This document shows, piece after piece, positions 28,044 to 37,965 of a stretch of DNA of 64,000 bases. The position numbers and the translations under genes were made by a program. The stretch spans positions 22,598-86,597 of the forward strand of contig NZ_AUCP01000023.1 in the NCBI RefSeq assembly GCF_000429825.1. Direction: 5' to 3'. The notes under the pieces are model-generated. The model did no database searches. It worked only from the letters and a program-made list of their open reading frames with translations, and was not told the origin of the DNA. This stretch comes from Cohnella thermotolerans DSM 17683 (GTDB lineage Bacteria; Bacillota; Bacilli; Paenibacillales; Paenibacillaceae). The first letter of the stretch is position 1. Each line of letters begins with the position of its first letter.

Positions 28044-28127
28044 TTATCCCTCCTTTACCATATAAACGATCCCGATGGCGAAAAACAGGATGGCAAACGC
28101 GAATAACGTGCCCCAAAGATACTTCAT
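28044..28127 (-). CDS. 27-residue single-span membrane peptide
   Basis: ATG at 28125-28127 with GGAGG 8 bases upstream encodes MKYLWGTLFAFAILFFAIGI followed by VYMVKEG and stops at 28044, one base before the ATG of the zinc-ribbon gene. It is almost entirely one hydrophobic helix with a basic end. The start site, spacing and tight coupling argue for real translation; the function is unknown. It may anchor or regulate a neighbouring membrane protein such as the DUF350 protein just upstream. Confidence 0.7.
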   Translation of the reverse strand: MKYLWGTLFAFAILFFAIGIVYMVKEG

Positions 28128-28151
28128 TCGTCAAACCTCCCGCCGGCGGCG

Positions 28152-28583
28152 TCAAGCGTAGATCACCGCGGCTCCGATAATGTAAGACAGCGAAACCGAT
28201 AACAGCATCGCGATCAAGCCGACCGCCCGGTTGTCCTTCGCGATCTCTTCGTCGATCCTGAACACGGGCGTCAAAAATTCGAACATAAAGTAACCGACCA
28301 GCAGCAGCAGAAAACCGATCGAAGCCCAAAGCAAACTTTCGTAAATCGTATCCTGCGCCTGGATGGAAAAGCGGAAGATGTTGCAGAGGCCGAAAATTTT
28401 GCCCCCGGTCGCCATCGCGACCGCTACGTTGCCCTTGCGGATTTCGTTCCAGCAGTTGTATTTGGTCACCCACTCGAAGCAGGCGAGGCAAACGATCAGC
28501 ATCAGGATGCCGACCGAGAAATAGGCCAGCATCGCCGCCAGGGGATGAGACATCAGCGTGTCGACCGCTCCGGTATCCTGCAT
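28152..28583 (-). CDS. DUF350 (YjfL-like) membrane protein
   Basis: 143 residues with four hydrophobic helices (around residues 15-37, 50-70, 83-105 and 120-142) and GGGAGG 10 bases before the ATG. The pattern (FSVGILMLIVCLACFEWVTK, then ...LLSVSLSYIIGAAVIYA) fits the UPF0719/DUF350 family of inner-membrane proteins of unknown function, thought to be involved in membrane stress. It follows mutS2 by 22 bases. Confidence 0.82.
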   Translation of the reverse strand: MQDTGAVDTLMSHPLAAMLAYFSVGILMLIVCLACFEWVTKYNCWNEIRKGNVAVAMATGGKIFGLCNIFRFSIQAQDTIYESLLWASIGFLLLLVGYFMFEFLTPVFRIDEEIAKDNRAVGLIAMLLSVSLSYIIGAAVIYA

Positions 28584-28605
28584 GCGCCCCGCACCTCCCG
28601 CCTCG

Positions 28606-30969
28606 TCACTTCAATTCGGCCACGGTAACGCCCGCGCCGCCTTCCCCGTAGTTGCCCAACCGGTAGCTTTTCACGTGCTTGTGCTTGCGGAGAAACTCCT
28701 GAATGCCGGTGCGGAGCGCTCCCGTCCCTTTGCCGTGAATGATGTAGACCGTTCCCAGGTTGGCCAGGAACGCTTCGTCGAGGAACCGGTCGGTCTCCAC
28801 CAGCGCCTCGTCCAGCGTGGCTCCCCGCAGATCGAGCTCCGTCCGGACGTCTTCGCGCGAGCGCCGAACGGTCGTCACGTTGACGGGCGTCCTCGCCGGA
28901 GCGGCCGAAGCGGACTTGCGAACGGCCTCCAAATCGCTGAGCGGCACCTTCATCTTCAGAATGCCGAGCTGGACGAGCGCCTCGCCGCCCGCCAATTCGA
29001 CGACGTGCCCCTTCTGCCCGCCCAGGCTGAACACTTTCACTTCGTCCCCGGCTTCGATCCGGCTCTCCTTGCCGTGACCGGTGCGCCGCGGCTTCGCCAC
29101 CGGGTCGGGCACCGAATCCTCGAGCCGCTTGCGCGCTTCGATCAGCTTATGCTCCTTGAGCGAAGCTCCTTCCTCCATCGCCATCCGGCGCAGGTCGGCA
29201 ATGATCTCCTCCGCCTCGCGCCGGGCTTTGGCGACCGCCTGCCGCGCTTCGTCCCGGGCATCCTCCAGCAGCTTCGCCTTCTGCTCCTGGAACTTGAAGC
29301 GCTCGTCCTCGAGCTGCTGCCGAAGCGACTCGATCTCCTTGCGCAGCCTCTCGGCGGTTTGCCGCTCCGATTCGGCAAGCCGCCGGTCCCGCTCCAGCGA
29401 AGCGATCATCGAATCCACCTTCAGCTCTTCCTCGCTCACCTGTCCGCGGGCATGCTCGATGATCGACCGCGGCAGGCCGAGCCGCTCGGCAATGGCGAAC
29501 GCGTTGCTTCGGCCCGGAACGCCGACGAGCAGCCGGTACGTCGGGCGGAGCGTCGCCACGTCGAATTCCATGCTGGCGTTGATGATCCCTTCGCGGTTGT
29601 AGGCGTACGCCTTCAGCTCGCTGTAGTGGGTCGTGGCGAGGATCCGGCAGCCGATCCGGTGCAGGTGCTCGAGAATGGCGATCGCCAGCGCCGAGCCTTC
29701 CGCGGGGTCGGTGCCCGCGCCCAGCTCGTCGAGCAGCACCAGACTGCGCGAAGTCACCTGGCCGAGCATGCCGATCAAATTCGTCATGTGGCTGGAGAAG
29801 GTGCTAAGGCTCTGCTCGATGCTCTGCTCGTCGCCGATGTCGGCGTAAATGCCGTCGAAGACGCACATCCGGCTGCCGTCGTCGGCCGGAATGAACAAGC
29901 CGGACATCGCCATCAGGCTGAGCAAGCCGACGGTCTTGAGCGAGACCGTCTTGCCGCCCGTATTCGGGCCCGTGACGATGATCGCCGAATACGCCCCGCC
30001 GAGCTCGACGTCGATCGGAACGACGCGCTTCGGGTCGATCAGCGGATGCCGGGCCCGCTTGAGCCGCAGCTCGCCGTCGCCGTTCACCTCGGGCAGCGTG
30101 GCGAACATCGAATCGGCCAGCGCCGCCTTGGCGAAAATAAAATCGATATAACCGAGCGATTCCGCATCCGAAGCGAGCAGCTCGGCCTTCTCGCCGACGA
30201 GCCCGCTGAGCCGGCGCAAAATGCGCTCGATCTCGTCCTGCTCGCGCAGCTTCAGCTCCCGCAGCTTGTTGTTCATCTGCACGACCGCTTCCGGCTCGAT
30301 GAACAGGGTGGCGCCGCTGCCCGACGTATCGTGGACGATGCCGCCGAAGTGCGAGCGGTATTCCTGCTTGACCGGGATGACATAGCGGTCGCCCCGCATC
30401 GTCACCAGCACGTCCTGCAGCATCTTCTGCACCGATGAGGAGCGGATGAGGCTGTCGAGCTTCTCCCTGGCGCGGTCCGCGTAAATGCGGATGTCGCGGC
30501 GGATGGAGGCGAGCTCCGGGCTGGCCGCGTCCATAACTTCCCCCTGCTCGTCGATGCAGCGGCGAATTTCGTCCTCGATCGGCTTGGCGTCGATGAGCGG
30601 CTCGCACAGATCGCTCAGCAGCGGGATGTCGATCTCGTCGTTTACGGCAGCCATATATTTGCGGATTCTCCGGGAACCCATAATGAGGCCGGCGATATCC
30701 GCCAATTCGGAAGGCCCCAGCACGCCTCCGAGCTTCGCTCTGCCGAGCGAAGGCCGGACGTCGGTGATGCCGCCGAACGGCGGAACGCCCTTGAGCGCGA
30801 CCGCGCGGACCGCTTCGTCCGTTGCGGCGAGCCGGCGCCGCACTTCGGCCAAATTCGCGGAAGGACGAAGCTTGGAAGCCTCTTCCTTGCCGAGCGAAGT
30901 GGCGGCGGCCTCCGTCAGGCGGAGAATGATTTTGTCGTATTCCAATGTCATGAGCGCCTTGTCGTTCAA
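28606..30969 (-). CDS. mutS2: Endonuclease MutS2
   Basis: 787 residues from TTG 30967-30969 (GAGGAG 11 bases upstream), matching the 785 of B. subtilis MutS2, whose N-terminus aligns (NDKALMTLEYDKI). The MutS core and clamp are followed by the ATPase with Walker A GPNTGGKTVS near residue 335 and Walker B VLLDELGAGTDPAEGSA. A long coiled coil of about 130 residues leads to a C-terminal Smr nuclease domain (LDLRG, IIHGKGTGALR). MutS2 suppresses homologous recombination and, in Bacillus, also rescues collided ribosomes by splitting them. Confidence 0.96.
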   Translation of the reverse strand: MNDKALMTLEYDKIILRLTEAAATSLGKEEASKLRPSANLAEVRRRLAATDEAVRAVALKGVPPFGGITDVRPSLGRAKLGGVLGPSELADIAGLIMGSRRIRKYMAAVNDEIDIPLLSDLCEPLIDAKPIEDEIRRCIDEQGEVMDAASPELASIRRDIRIYADRAREKLDSLIRSSSVQKMLQDVLVTMRGDRYVIPVKQEYRSHFGGIVHDTSGSGATLFIEPEAVVQMNNKLRELKLREQDEIERILRRLSGLVGEKAELLASDAESLGYIDFIFAKAALADSMFATLPEVNGDGELRLKRARHPLIDPKRVVPIDVELGGAYSAIIVTGPNTGGKTVSLKTVGLLSLMAMSGLFIPADDGSRMCVFDGIYADIGDEQSIEQSLSTFSSHMTNLIGMLGQVTSRSLVLLDELGAGTDPAEGSALAIAILEHLHRIGCRILATTHYSELKAYAYNREGIINASMEFDVATLRPTYRLLVGVPGRSNAFAIAERLGLPRSIIEHARGQVSEEELKVDSMIASLERDRRLAESERQTAERLRKEIESLRQQLEDERFKFQEQKAKLLEDARDEARQAVAKARREAEEIIADLRRMAMEEGASLKEHKLIEARKRLEDSVPDPVAKPRRTGHGKESRIEAGDEVKVFSLGGQKGHVVELAGGEALVQLGILKMKVPLSDLEAVRKSASAAPARTPVNVTTVRRSREDVRTELDLRGATLDEALVETDRFLDEAFLANLGTVYIIHGKGTGALRTGIQEFLRKHKHVKSYRLGNYGEGGAGVTVAELK

Positions 30970-31116
30970 GTGAGGCCCAACTCCTCTCCCCCACATTATA
31001 GCTCAGCGGCGGCCGCTTGCGAAACCTTCCACTCATAGTCCCGCCTCGTTAAGGCTAAACTAGTTCCATTACCGGGATCAACCGGGAGTAATTATAAGGC
31101 TGAAGGAGGTTCGTCT

Positions 31117-31476
31117 GTGAAATTCCTCGGACATGTCGTGCGCTTCGTCGTCTCCGCGATCGTCATTATGATCGTCGGTTACATTGTGCCCAACTTCTCG
31201 GTCGGGGGCTTCTGGAGCGCGTTGCTGCTTGCTCTGGTCATCGCCTTGCTCGGGTGGATTATCGAGGGCATTTTCGGCAAAAGGGTCACTCCGTTCGGCC
31301 GGGGCATCGTCGGGTTTCTGACGAGCGCGGTCGTCATCTGGCTGGCGCAATTCGTCGTCGGCCACGTGCACGCCACGATTCTCGGCGCCTTGCTGGCCGC
31401 GTTGGTGATCGGAATAATCGACCTGTTTATTCCGATCGGCAACCCTTTCCGGGCCGGTCAAGCGAAGCAAAGCTAA
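31117..31476 (+). CDS. YvlD-like four-helix membrane protein (phage holin family 4)
   Basis: 119 residues from a GTG with AAGGAGG 7 bases upstream. Four hydrophobic helices with short polar loops match PF04020 (YvlD). Despite the family name these proteins are widespread chromosomal genes and are not evidence of a prophage. In Bacillus, yvlD is in an envelope-stress operon. The gene has its own terminator and stands alone, divergent from mutS2. Confidence 0.85.
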   Translation: MKFLGHVVRFVVSAIVIMIVGYIVPNFSVGGFWSALLLALVIALLGWIIEGIFGKRVTPFGRGIVGFLTSAVVIWLAQFVVGHVHATILGALLAALVIGIIDLFIPIGNPFRAGQAKQS

Positions 31477-31488
31477 CGCCGGCGCCAA

Positions 31489-31523
31489 AAAGCCCCTGCA
31501 TCCACTCGGGATGCAGGGGCTTT
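31489..31523. terminator. Terminator between convergent yvlD-like and SLH genes
   Basis: A 15-bp stem AAAGCCCCTGCATCC/GGATGCAGGGGCTTT (31489-31503 with 31509-31523) with TTT in its right arm and CTTG after it; on the minus strand it is followed by TTTTTGG. It can act on both strands. Confidence 0.88.
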
Positions 31524-31551
31524 CTTGTCGCTTGCGTGCCGAAGCCGCTCC

Positions 31552-34500
31552 TTACTGCGGATTCAGCATGCCGTAAATCCGGTAGACGATCTGCGCCGTC
31601 TCCGCCCGGGTCGCTTTGCCGGTCGGACGAAGCGCCGTGCCGTCGCCTTCGACGATTCCGGCACCTTCCATCGCAGCGACGGCGTCTGCCGCATAGGAGG
31701 CGATGGCCGAATGGTCCCGGTAGCCGCTCACATCGGACGCCGTCCCCGACAGCTTCAGCTTGCCCGTAACCTCCAGAGCGCGGGCCAGCAGAACCATCAT
31801 ATCCTGGCGGGTAATCTCTTCCCGCGGATTGAACCGGTTGCCGCCGGTTCCCGTCGCGATGCCGAGCCGGCGAACGACGCCGATCGCATCGTAATAGTAA
31901 TCGCTCGGGCTGACGTCGCTGAAGTTCGAATCGAAGTCGGCGCGAAGATCGAGCAGCCGCACGAGCAGCGCCATGAAGTCCGCTCTCGTAATGTTTTTCT
32001 TCGGCTCGAACGTGGTCTGCGAAGTGCCTTGAACGATTCCGAGCCGGTAAAGCGCTCCGATCGCTTCCTTCGCCCAGTCGGCCTTGCCGTCCACATCCTT
32101 GAACGGAAGCTCGCCGGCAGGAACGGGCGGCTCGGTCGGCTCCGTCGGTTCGGCAGGAGTCACAGGAACGGTAGGCGCGGTTGGCTCCGTCGTTCCGTTC
32201 GATCCGGACGAATCCGGCGTGCCGGCATTCGCATCTCCGGGCTCCGATTTCGCATTCGTGCGGAACGTTGCTTCCGGGCCGTCCGTCGTCCAGTTGCCCG
32301 CGGCGTCGCCCGCCTCCACCTTGAACCGGTACGCCGTCGAGCTTGCCAATCCGGTTGCCCGGTAGCTTAAGACGCTTCCGGATACGGTCGCCGCCAGCTG
32401 GCCGTTCTTATAAATCCGGTACGCCGATACCGCCGTATCGTCCTTGGCCGCCGGCCATTTCAGCGTGATGGCGGAGGAGGATTTGGCGCTCGCGGTCAGC
32501 TTCGCTCCAGTACCCCAAGCGGGTGCGGCGGTATCCGACGCTCCGCTGCCTTCTCCCGCCGTGAAGCCCCAAATATCGGATCGCGTAAACCCGCTGTTCG
32601 CGTCTTCGGCGGTCGCGTACCATTGGTAATACGCGCCCGCTTGCAGCCCCGTCCAGCTCACGGAGGCCGCGCTTCCGCTTGCCGCTTCGCTCTGCGAGCC
32701 GATCGCGGTGGAAGAGTACACCCGGACGCCGAAGTAATCGGTCGCCACCTGCTTGTCCATCGCCTTCAGGTCCGTATGGATGTCGAACTCGTCCTTGCCC
32801 GGATATTCCTTCGGATCGTAATAGTTGTAGTCGTCCAGATAAGGCGAATACGTCTTCACGTGCACCTTGTTGTTCGCGGTATCGAATTGAAGCAGACGAA
32901 TGTAGCCGAGTCCGCCCTTCTCCGCTCCCTGATAGTCCGCCAGAATCTGGTGGACCTCGCGGTCCGGCACTCCGTCTCCGTCGTCGTCGATCATGTCGAC
33001 TTTATCTTCGGCATCGTGGTAATGCCCGCAGAGAACCATAAAGACGTTCTTGTTCGGCACGACGACCTTCTCGTAAATGACGTCCGAGATCGGCGCCCGG
33101 TTGGCCGATACGAGCAAGTATTCGTGGAAGTTCAGAATCGCCTTGCGGTCGGGGTACTGCTTCAGCACCTCATTGATCCATTCGATATCCTGATCGCGGA
33201 TGTCCCAACCCATGTAGATGGCGATGAAGTCGACTCCCCCGGCCGAGATGAGATCGTAGTGCCCGCGATTGTTCAGATAGGTCCCGCCGTAAGTCGGCAC
33301 GTTCGCGAACCGGTCGGCGCCGAAATACTTATAGAATTGCGAGTAATCCGAGTACTGATGGTCTACGTCATGGTTGCCCGCCAGAACGCCGTAAGGAATG
33401 CCGGCAGCCTCCAGCGTCTTCATGTCCTTGTCCGCTTCGATCCACTGATATTCCTGATCCCAGTCGTCCACGACGTCGCCGGTATGAAGCACGTACTTGA
33501 TGTTCATCTTGTCCTTGTTATCGACGATCCACTGGGTGTTGCCGGAGTAAATGTACGGATAGCTCTCCGAATAATATTGCGTGTCGGACATCCATACGAA
33601 GGAGAAATCGTACGGATCCTCGGACACCGGACGCTCGTCCTGCACGAGGACGTGAATCTTGCCGTCCGGAGCGTATTCGCCGGCTTCCACCGAAGCGCTC
33701 AGCGCGAAGGGCTCCGCCCCGGCGATCTTGCTGTCGAGCTGAACGTATTTGCTCTCGGACGGACTCCATGCGTAGAGGCTGACCTTGCGCCCTTCCAAAG
33801 ATTTGCCTTTCCAATCGATGACGACTTCGTCGGTCGCTTGAACCGACTTGTCCAGCTCGACGTCGAATCGATGATAGGGAAATTTCTCCTTGGAATCTTC
33901 CGTCAAATAATTGCCGTCTTCCGCCGCGAGCTTGGCCCACTCCTCTTCGGTCAGCGCCTGCTCGCCGGCGGCAGCGATCGTCTTCGGAGGCTCCACGTCG
34001 GAAGCGTTGCGGTACCCGGCGATTCCCGCCCGATGCGCCGCATCGTATTTATAGCCTTTATAAAAGCTTACCTTCATGGGATCCCCGGACGGATCCGTCA
34101 CCTTGACGGTCAGCTTCCCGTTCGCATCGACGCCGCTCGAATCGTTCGCCGGAGCGACCAGCTCGGGAGGGAGAGGATTCTCGTTCGGCACAGAGAAGGA
34201 GATCGTCTTCTCCGCCTTGTTCCCCACGTTGTCCGTAGCCGCGATGACCAGAACATGCGTGCCTCCTCCCAGCTTCGAGGAGGAAGTGGCGTAAGGCAGC
34301 TCGACGCTCTTGCCGTCCAGCGTCGCTTCCGTCGACTTAACGCCGGACAACGCGTCCGCAATCGTCGCCTTCAGCTCGAACGGGCCCCGATACGTTTTCC
34401 CGTCTTCCACGGAGGCCGCGATCGACGGCGCCGTATTGTCGACGTACACTTTCGCTTGCACCTTCGAACCGCCGGAACCGGCGGCCGTAATCGTGTGCTC

Positions 34501-37500
34501 CCCGTCCCCCGCGGAAGCCGTATTCCACGAGTAGGCCTTCGACTTCAGCAAGCCGTCCGGCAGCTTGAAGCGAAAGTCGACCGCTTCGAGACGACCGCTG
34601 CTGTCCCCCATCTTGATCTCGGCCGCCGGGTCGGAATACGCCGAATCGTAGACCTGCGTGCCGTCGGACAGCACGAGCCGGACATTGCGTACGGTGAAAT
34701 CGTCCTTGTTCTCTTCCTTCCGATCGTCGAACGGAGACGCCTTCGTTCCGGCGCGAATCGAGATGACGTTGTCCCCCGACTGCAGTCTCTCCGCCGCGAT
34801 CGGCACGGACAGCGTCGTATACGAATTGATCGGGTCCTGGAACGTGTACAGAATTTCTTGCCCGATCGTGACGCCGTTTTTGAAATAGTAGTTGACGCTG
34901 TTCGCTTCGAACGCGAACGTCGCGTCTCTCTCCAGCGCGTGGTAGGTCGAAGAGGATACGTCCTGTCCGTCCACCTTCAGCGTCAGCGAATCCGGTCCGG
35001 CCGATTCCGCCGTTCCCTTGATCAGGAAGGTGCCGTTCACGAAGTCGCCGTCCTTCAGGTTCAACCGGAGCGGGGACCGGTCCGCTCCTCCCGTAATGGC
35101 GATCGTATGCGTAGCGGAAGTAACCTCGTTCGTACCGTCCGATACGACGTAATAGTATTGGATCGAAGAGTGTCCGATCAGATCCGGCGCATAAATCGTA
35201 TATTGGTAGTTTTGATCGTCGTAATCGAAATACAGGTAGCGCTTCGTATAGTCCGAAGCCGAATCGTTCTTGTAGTAAAGAGCGACCGACTTGACGCTCT
35301 GATCGTCGGAGGCGTCGGCCGACAGATGCAGATCGTTCGACTGGGAAATCTCCTGCAAGCCGGTCGTGTCCGCAATCGTCGGTTCGGTCGTATCTTCCGG
35401 CAGGCTGACGGGAACGGCGGGAACCTGATCGCCGCTTACCGTACCGGGCGTGGCGGCTTCCGTGCCCGCGCTCAGCATGATCATCTCCGTGCTGCCGTTG
35501 CTCGGATACTTGTACACAATCCCCTTGTTCGCGACCGTCTGGCTATCGATCGTACCATTGTAATAAGCGGCGGAGATGTCCACGTGGGTGTTCGTGCCGA
35601 TGGCTACGCCCCGTTTCGAGGAATTCGCCATTCCGTCGGAATAGATTCTGAAGAGGTTCACGTTCTCCTTGAGATCGGTTCCGTACACGGCGTTGAAATC
35701 GTCCGCCGTCTTGGCTCCGTTCGCGCTGTTGATGACCCAGAAGACGAATGTCTGCCGGGAGGGGATGATCATCTCTTCGCTGTCCGTCGGCCATACGATA
35801 TCCGCGTCGGGTCCGGAATCGGTATAGCGATAATAGAGCTTGTAATTTTTCAGATTGATCGCTTGGTTCGAGTTGTTGTAAATTTCGATGAACTCGTAGC
35901 CGTCCGCCGAACCGACGTTGGTGCTGTCCGGCACAAGCTCGGTCACGAGCAGCGGAGGCACCTTCGAAGGATCGAAGTCGCCGAGCTGAACCGTTACCGG
36001 ATAAAGATCCGTCTTGACCGTATTCGTCCCGTCCGTCGCTTCGATATAATATTGAATCTCGGATTCGGCGAGCGCGGATTTGGGAATTTGGCCCTCGTAC
36101 AGACCGCCCGGCTTCGCTCCCATCGGAATCGAAGAGAACAGCGATTGGGACGCCGACTTGTAATACAACGTCACGTTCAGAACCTCGTTCTCGCTCGCGC
36201 CCAAGGCCGCGTCGGTCACCGTCGCGGAAATCGTCAGATTCGCTTCCGGGGAAGCCGTCGTTACGGGCGTATGCGTAATCACCGGGGGATCGTTCGGTGA
36301 AGTCTCGGGCAGTTCGACCCGCTTACCCGGCACTTGATCGACCGTCACGGAGCCGGGAGTGGCCGCCTCCGTTCCCGCGGAAATCATCGCCATCTCGATC
36401 GAACCGCTGTCCGGATACCGGAAGAAAATCCCTTTGTTCGCAACCGTCTGCGCGTCGGTTTCGTAATGAGCGGCGACGAGATCTTGGCCTCTTGCGTCCT
36501 GGATGACAAGACTGCGCTGGCCTCCGTTGGCCATGCCGTCGTTCGAGATGCGGAACAGATCGGTTCCGAGCGTCAACGACGTCCCGAAGTTGGCGTTGAA
36601 GTCGGCCGCCGTCAGCGCGTCGTTCGAACCGTTGATGATCCATAGCGCAACGGCTTGTCCGGACGGAATCGGCACATCCCCCGTCGGCCACTGAACGTCT
36701 TTGGCGGGGGTCTGATTCGTATAGCGGTAGATCAGCTTGTAATCCTTCAAATTGATCGTGCGCGTGGAATTGTTGTACACCTCGATAAATTCATAGGCGT
36801 CCGCGCTGGCTCCCGTCACGTTGGCCGTATCCGGCGCCAGCTCGGTGATGAGCAGCGGAGGCCGGTCGGACAAGTCCTCTTGGCCCGAACCGCTGACCGT
36901 TACGTTATAAACATCCGTCTGCAGCTTCCCGCTGCCGTCGGTCGCTTCGATATAATATTGCAACCCGGCTTCCGTCAGCGCTTCCTTCGGGATCGCCGCT
37001 TCGAAGACACTGCCCGTCTCCGTGGATTCGCCGTCGCTTCTCGTCATAGCCAGTTCGGCGTAATCGTTCGCGGAGGCCGGCTTGTAGAAGAGCTTCGCGG
37101 CCGGTTCTCCGGCGGCGCCGCTCACCGTCGCGCCGATCTTCAAGTCTGCGGACAGGCTCGCCTCCGTTACCGGCGTATGATCGATATGAAGGCCGGTCGG
37201 GGCCGGTTCGGTCGGTTCCGGATCGGCCGGCTGCGCACCCGGCTCGTCGTACGTATACGCCGGCACAAGCGCCTCCTCGACCGCGCCCGGCGTTGCCGGG
37301 GCCAGACCCGCCGCCATTTCGCCCGTCGTCACCATCGCCATCTCGGTCGATCCGTCCGTCGGGTACGAGTAGAAAATGCCTTTGTCGGGCTTCGTCTGAT
37401 CGTCGTTCTGATAGGAGGCGGAGACGACGGTATTGCCGTGGCGATCGACGATACTGAGCGTCCGGGGATTGCTGTTGTGCATGCCTCCCGCGGTCGTACC

Positions 37501-37965
37501 GCCTATGGTGCTGTCGATGCGGAACAGGTTCGTCCCGGCTTCGAGACCGAAGCCGCCTCCGAAGTTGGCGAGGAAGTCGGCGGTCGGAACCTCTTGGTTC
37601 GCCGAGTTCATCACCCAGAACACGACCGCCTGCCGCGACGGAATATCGACGGCGGCGCCCTCGCTCTCGCCGGTCAACGGCCAGGCCGTACGGGTGCTGC
37701 CATAGGAATAGACGATGCTGTAATCGTTGAAATGAATCGTTTCCTGCGAATTGTTATAAACCTCGATAAATTCATACCCGTCGGAGCCGCTCACATTCGT
37801 CGTATCCGGCACGAGTTCCGTAATGAGCAGCTTCGGCACCTTCGAATAGTCGAACGCCGCCTCGGCAGAGGCCTTGTGCCCCGCTCCGTACGGCGTCAAC
37901 AAGCCGAGCAGCAAGCTGCCGGCCATGAGGCGCGAAGTCCATTGCCGCAATGATGGTCCTTTCAA
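31552..37965 (-). CDS. Giant surface protein: three lamin-tail domains, calcineurin-like phosphoesterase, FnIII, three SLH
   Basis: 2137 residues from TTG 37963-37965 (GGAG 11 bases upstream), which gives a clear signal peptide (RLMAGSLLLGLLTPYGAG); an upstream in-frame ATG lacks a ribosome binding site. Lamin-tail domains begin near residues 44, 362 and 668 (LLITELVPD, YEFIEVYNNS). Ig-like segments follow. A metallophosphoesterase lies near 1452-1712 with WMSDTQYY, LHTGDVVDD, GNHD and LCGHYHDAED. Then come two fibronectin-like domains and, at 1955-2135, three SLH domains for binding secondary cell-wall polymer. It should be displayed on the S-layer and cleave phosphoesters, perhaps scavenging phosphate or nucleic acid. 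Substrate is unknown. The lamin-tail repeats suggest internal duplication. Confidence 0.88.
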   Translation of the reverse strand: MKGPSLRQWTSRLMAGSLLLGLLTPYGAGHKASAEAAFDYSKVPKLLITELVPDTTNVSGSDGYEFIEVYNNSQETIHFNDYSIVYSYGSTRTAWPLTGESEGAAVDIPSRQAVVFWVMNSANQEVPTADFLANFGGGFGLEAGTNLFRIDSTIGGTTAGGMHNSNPRTLSIVDRHGNTVVSASYQNDDQTKPDKGIFYSYPTDGSTEMAMVTTGEMAAGLAPATPGAVEEALVPAYTYDEPGAQPADPEPTEPAPTGLHIDHTPVTEASLSADLKIGATVSGAAGEPAAKLFYKPASANDYAELAMTRSDGESTETGSVFEAAIPKEALTEAGLQYYIEATDGSGKLQTDVYNVTVSGSGQEDLSDRPPLLITELAPDTANVTGASADAYEFIEVYNNSTRTINLKDYKLIYRYTNQTPAKDVQWPTGDVPIPSGQAVALWIINGSNDALTAADFNANFGTSLTLGTDLFRISNDGMANGGQRSLVIQDARGQDLVAAHYETDAQTVANKGIFFRYPDSGSIEMAMISAGTEAATPGSVTVDQVPGKRVELPETSPNDPPVITHTPVTTASPEANLTISATVTDAALGASENEVLNVTLYYKSASQSLFSSIPMGAKPGGLYEGQIPKSALAESEIQYYIEATDGTNTVKTDLYPVTVQLGDFDPSKVPPLLVTELVPDSTNVGSADGYEFIEIYNNSNQAINLKNYKLYYRYTDSGPDADIVWPTDSEEMIIPSRQTFVFWVINSANGAKTADDFNAVYGTDLKENVNLFRIYSDGMANSSKRGVAIGTNTHVDISAAYYNGTIDSQTVANKGIVYKYPSNGSTEMIMLSAGTEAATPGTVSGDQVPAVPVSLPEDTTEPTIADTTGLQEISQSNDLHLSADASDDQSVKSVALYYKNDSASDYTKRYLYFDYDDQNYQYTIYAPDLIGHSSIQYYYVVSDGTNEVTSATHTIAITGGADRSPLRLNLKDGDFVNGTFLIKGTAESAGPDSLTLKVDGQDVSSSTYHALERDATFAFEANSVNYYFKNGVTIGQEILYTFQDPINSYTTLSVPIAAERLQSGDNVISIRAGTKASPFDDRKEENKDDFTVRNVRLVLSDGTQVYDSAYSDPAAEIKMGDSSGRLEAVDFRFKLPDGLLKSKAYSWNTASAGDGEHTITAAGSGGSKVQAKVYVDNTAPSIAASVEDGKTYRGPFELKATIADALSGVKSTEATLDGKSVELPYATSSSKLGGGTHVLVIAATDNVGNKAEKTISFSVPNENPLPPELVAPANDSSGVDANGKLTVKVTDPSGDPMKVSFYKGYKYDAAHRAGIAGYRNASDVEPPKTIAAAGEQALTEEEWAKLAAEDGNYLTEDSKEKFPYHRFDVELDKSVQATDEVVIDWKGKSLEGRKVSLYAWSPSESKYVQLDSKIAGAEPFALSASVEAGEYAPDGKIHVLVQDERPVSEDPYDFSFVWMSDTQYYSESYPYIYSGNTQWIVDNKDKMNIKYVLHTGDVVDDWDQEYQWIEADKDMKTLEAAGIPYGVLAGNHDVDHQYSDYSQFYKYFGADRFANVPTYGGTYLNNRGHYDLISAGGVDFIAIYMGWDIRDQDIEWINEVLKQYPDRKAILNFHEYLLVSANRAPISDVIYEKVVVPNKNVFMVLCGHYHDAEDKVDMIDDDGDGVPDREVHQILADYQGAEKGGLGYIRLLQFDTANNKVHVKTYSPYLDDYNYYDPKEYPGKDEFDIHTDLKAMDKQVATDYFGVRVYSSTAIGSQSEAASGSAASVSWTGLQAGAYYQWYATAEDANSGFTRSDIWGFTAGEGSGASDTAAPAWGTGAKLTASAKSSSAITLKWPAAKDDTAVSAYRIYKNGQLAATVSGSVLSYRATGLASSTAYRFKVEAGDAAGNWTTDGPEATFRTNAKSEPGDANAGTPDSSGSNGTTEPTAPTVPVTPAEPTEPTEPPVPAGELPFKDVDGKADWAKEAIGALYRLGIVQGTSQTTFEPKKNITRADFMALLVRLLDLRADFDSNFSDVSPSDYYYDAIGVVRRLGIATGTGGNRFNPREEITRQDMMVLLARALEVTGKLKLSGTASDVSGYRDHSAIASYAADAVAAMEGAGIVEGDGTALRPTGKATRAETAQIVYRIYGMLNPQ

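Noticed and set aside
31117..31476. Prophage evidence from the holin-family protein
   Set aside because: YvlD-like proteins carry a holin family name but are common chromosomal genes; no other phage gene is nearby.
32623..36300. 1225-residue plus-strand frame opposite the SLH protein
   Set aside because: Shadow of a long GC-rich gene with third-codon bias; the sequence is Arg/Val-rich without domains.
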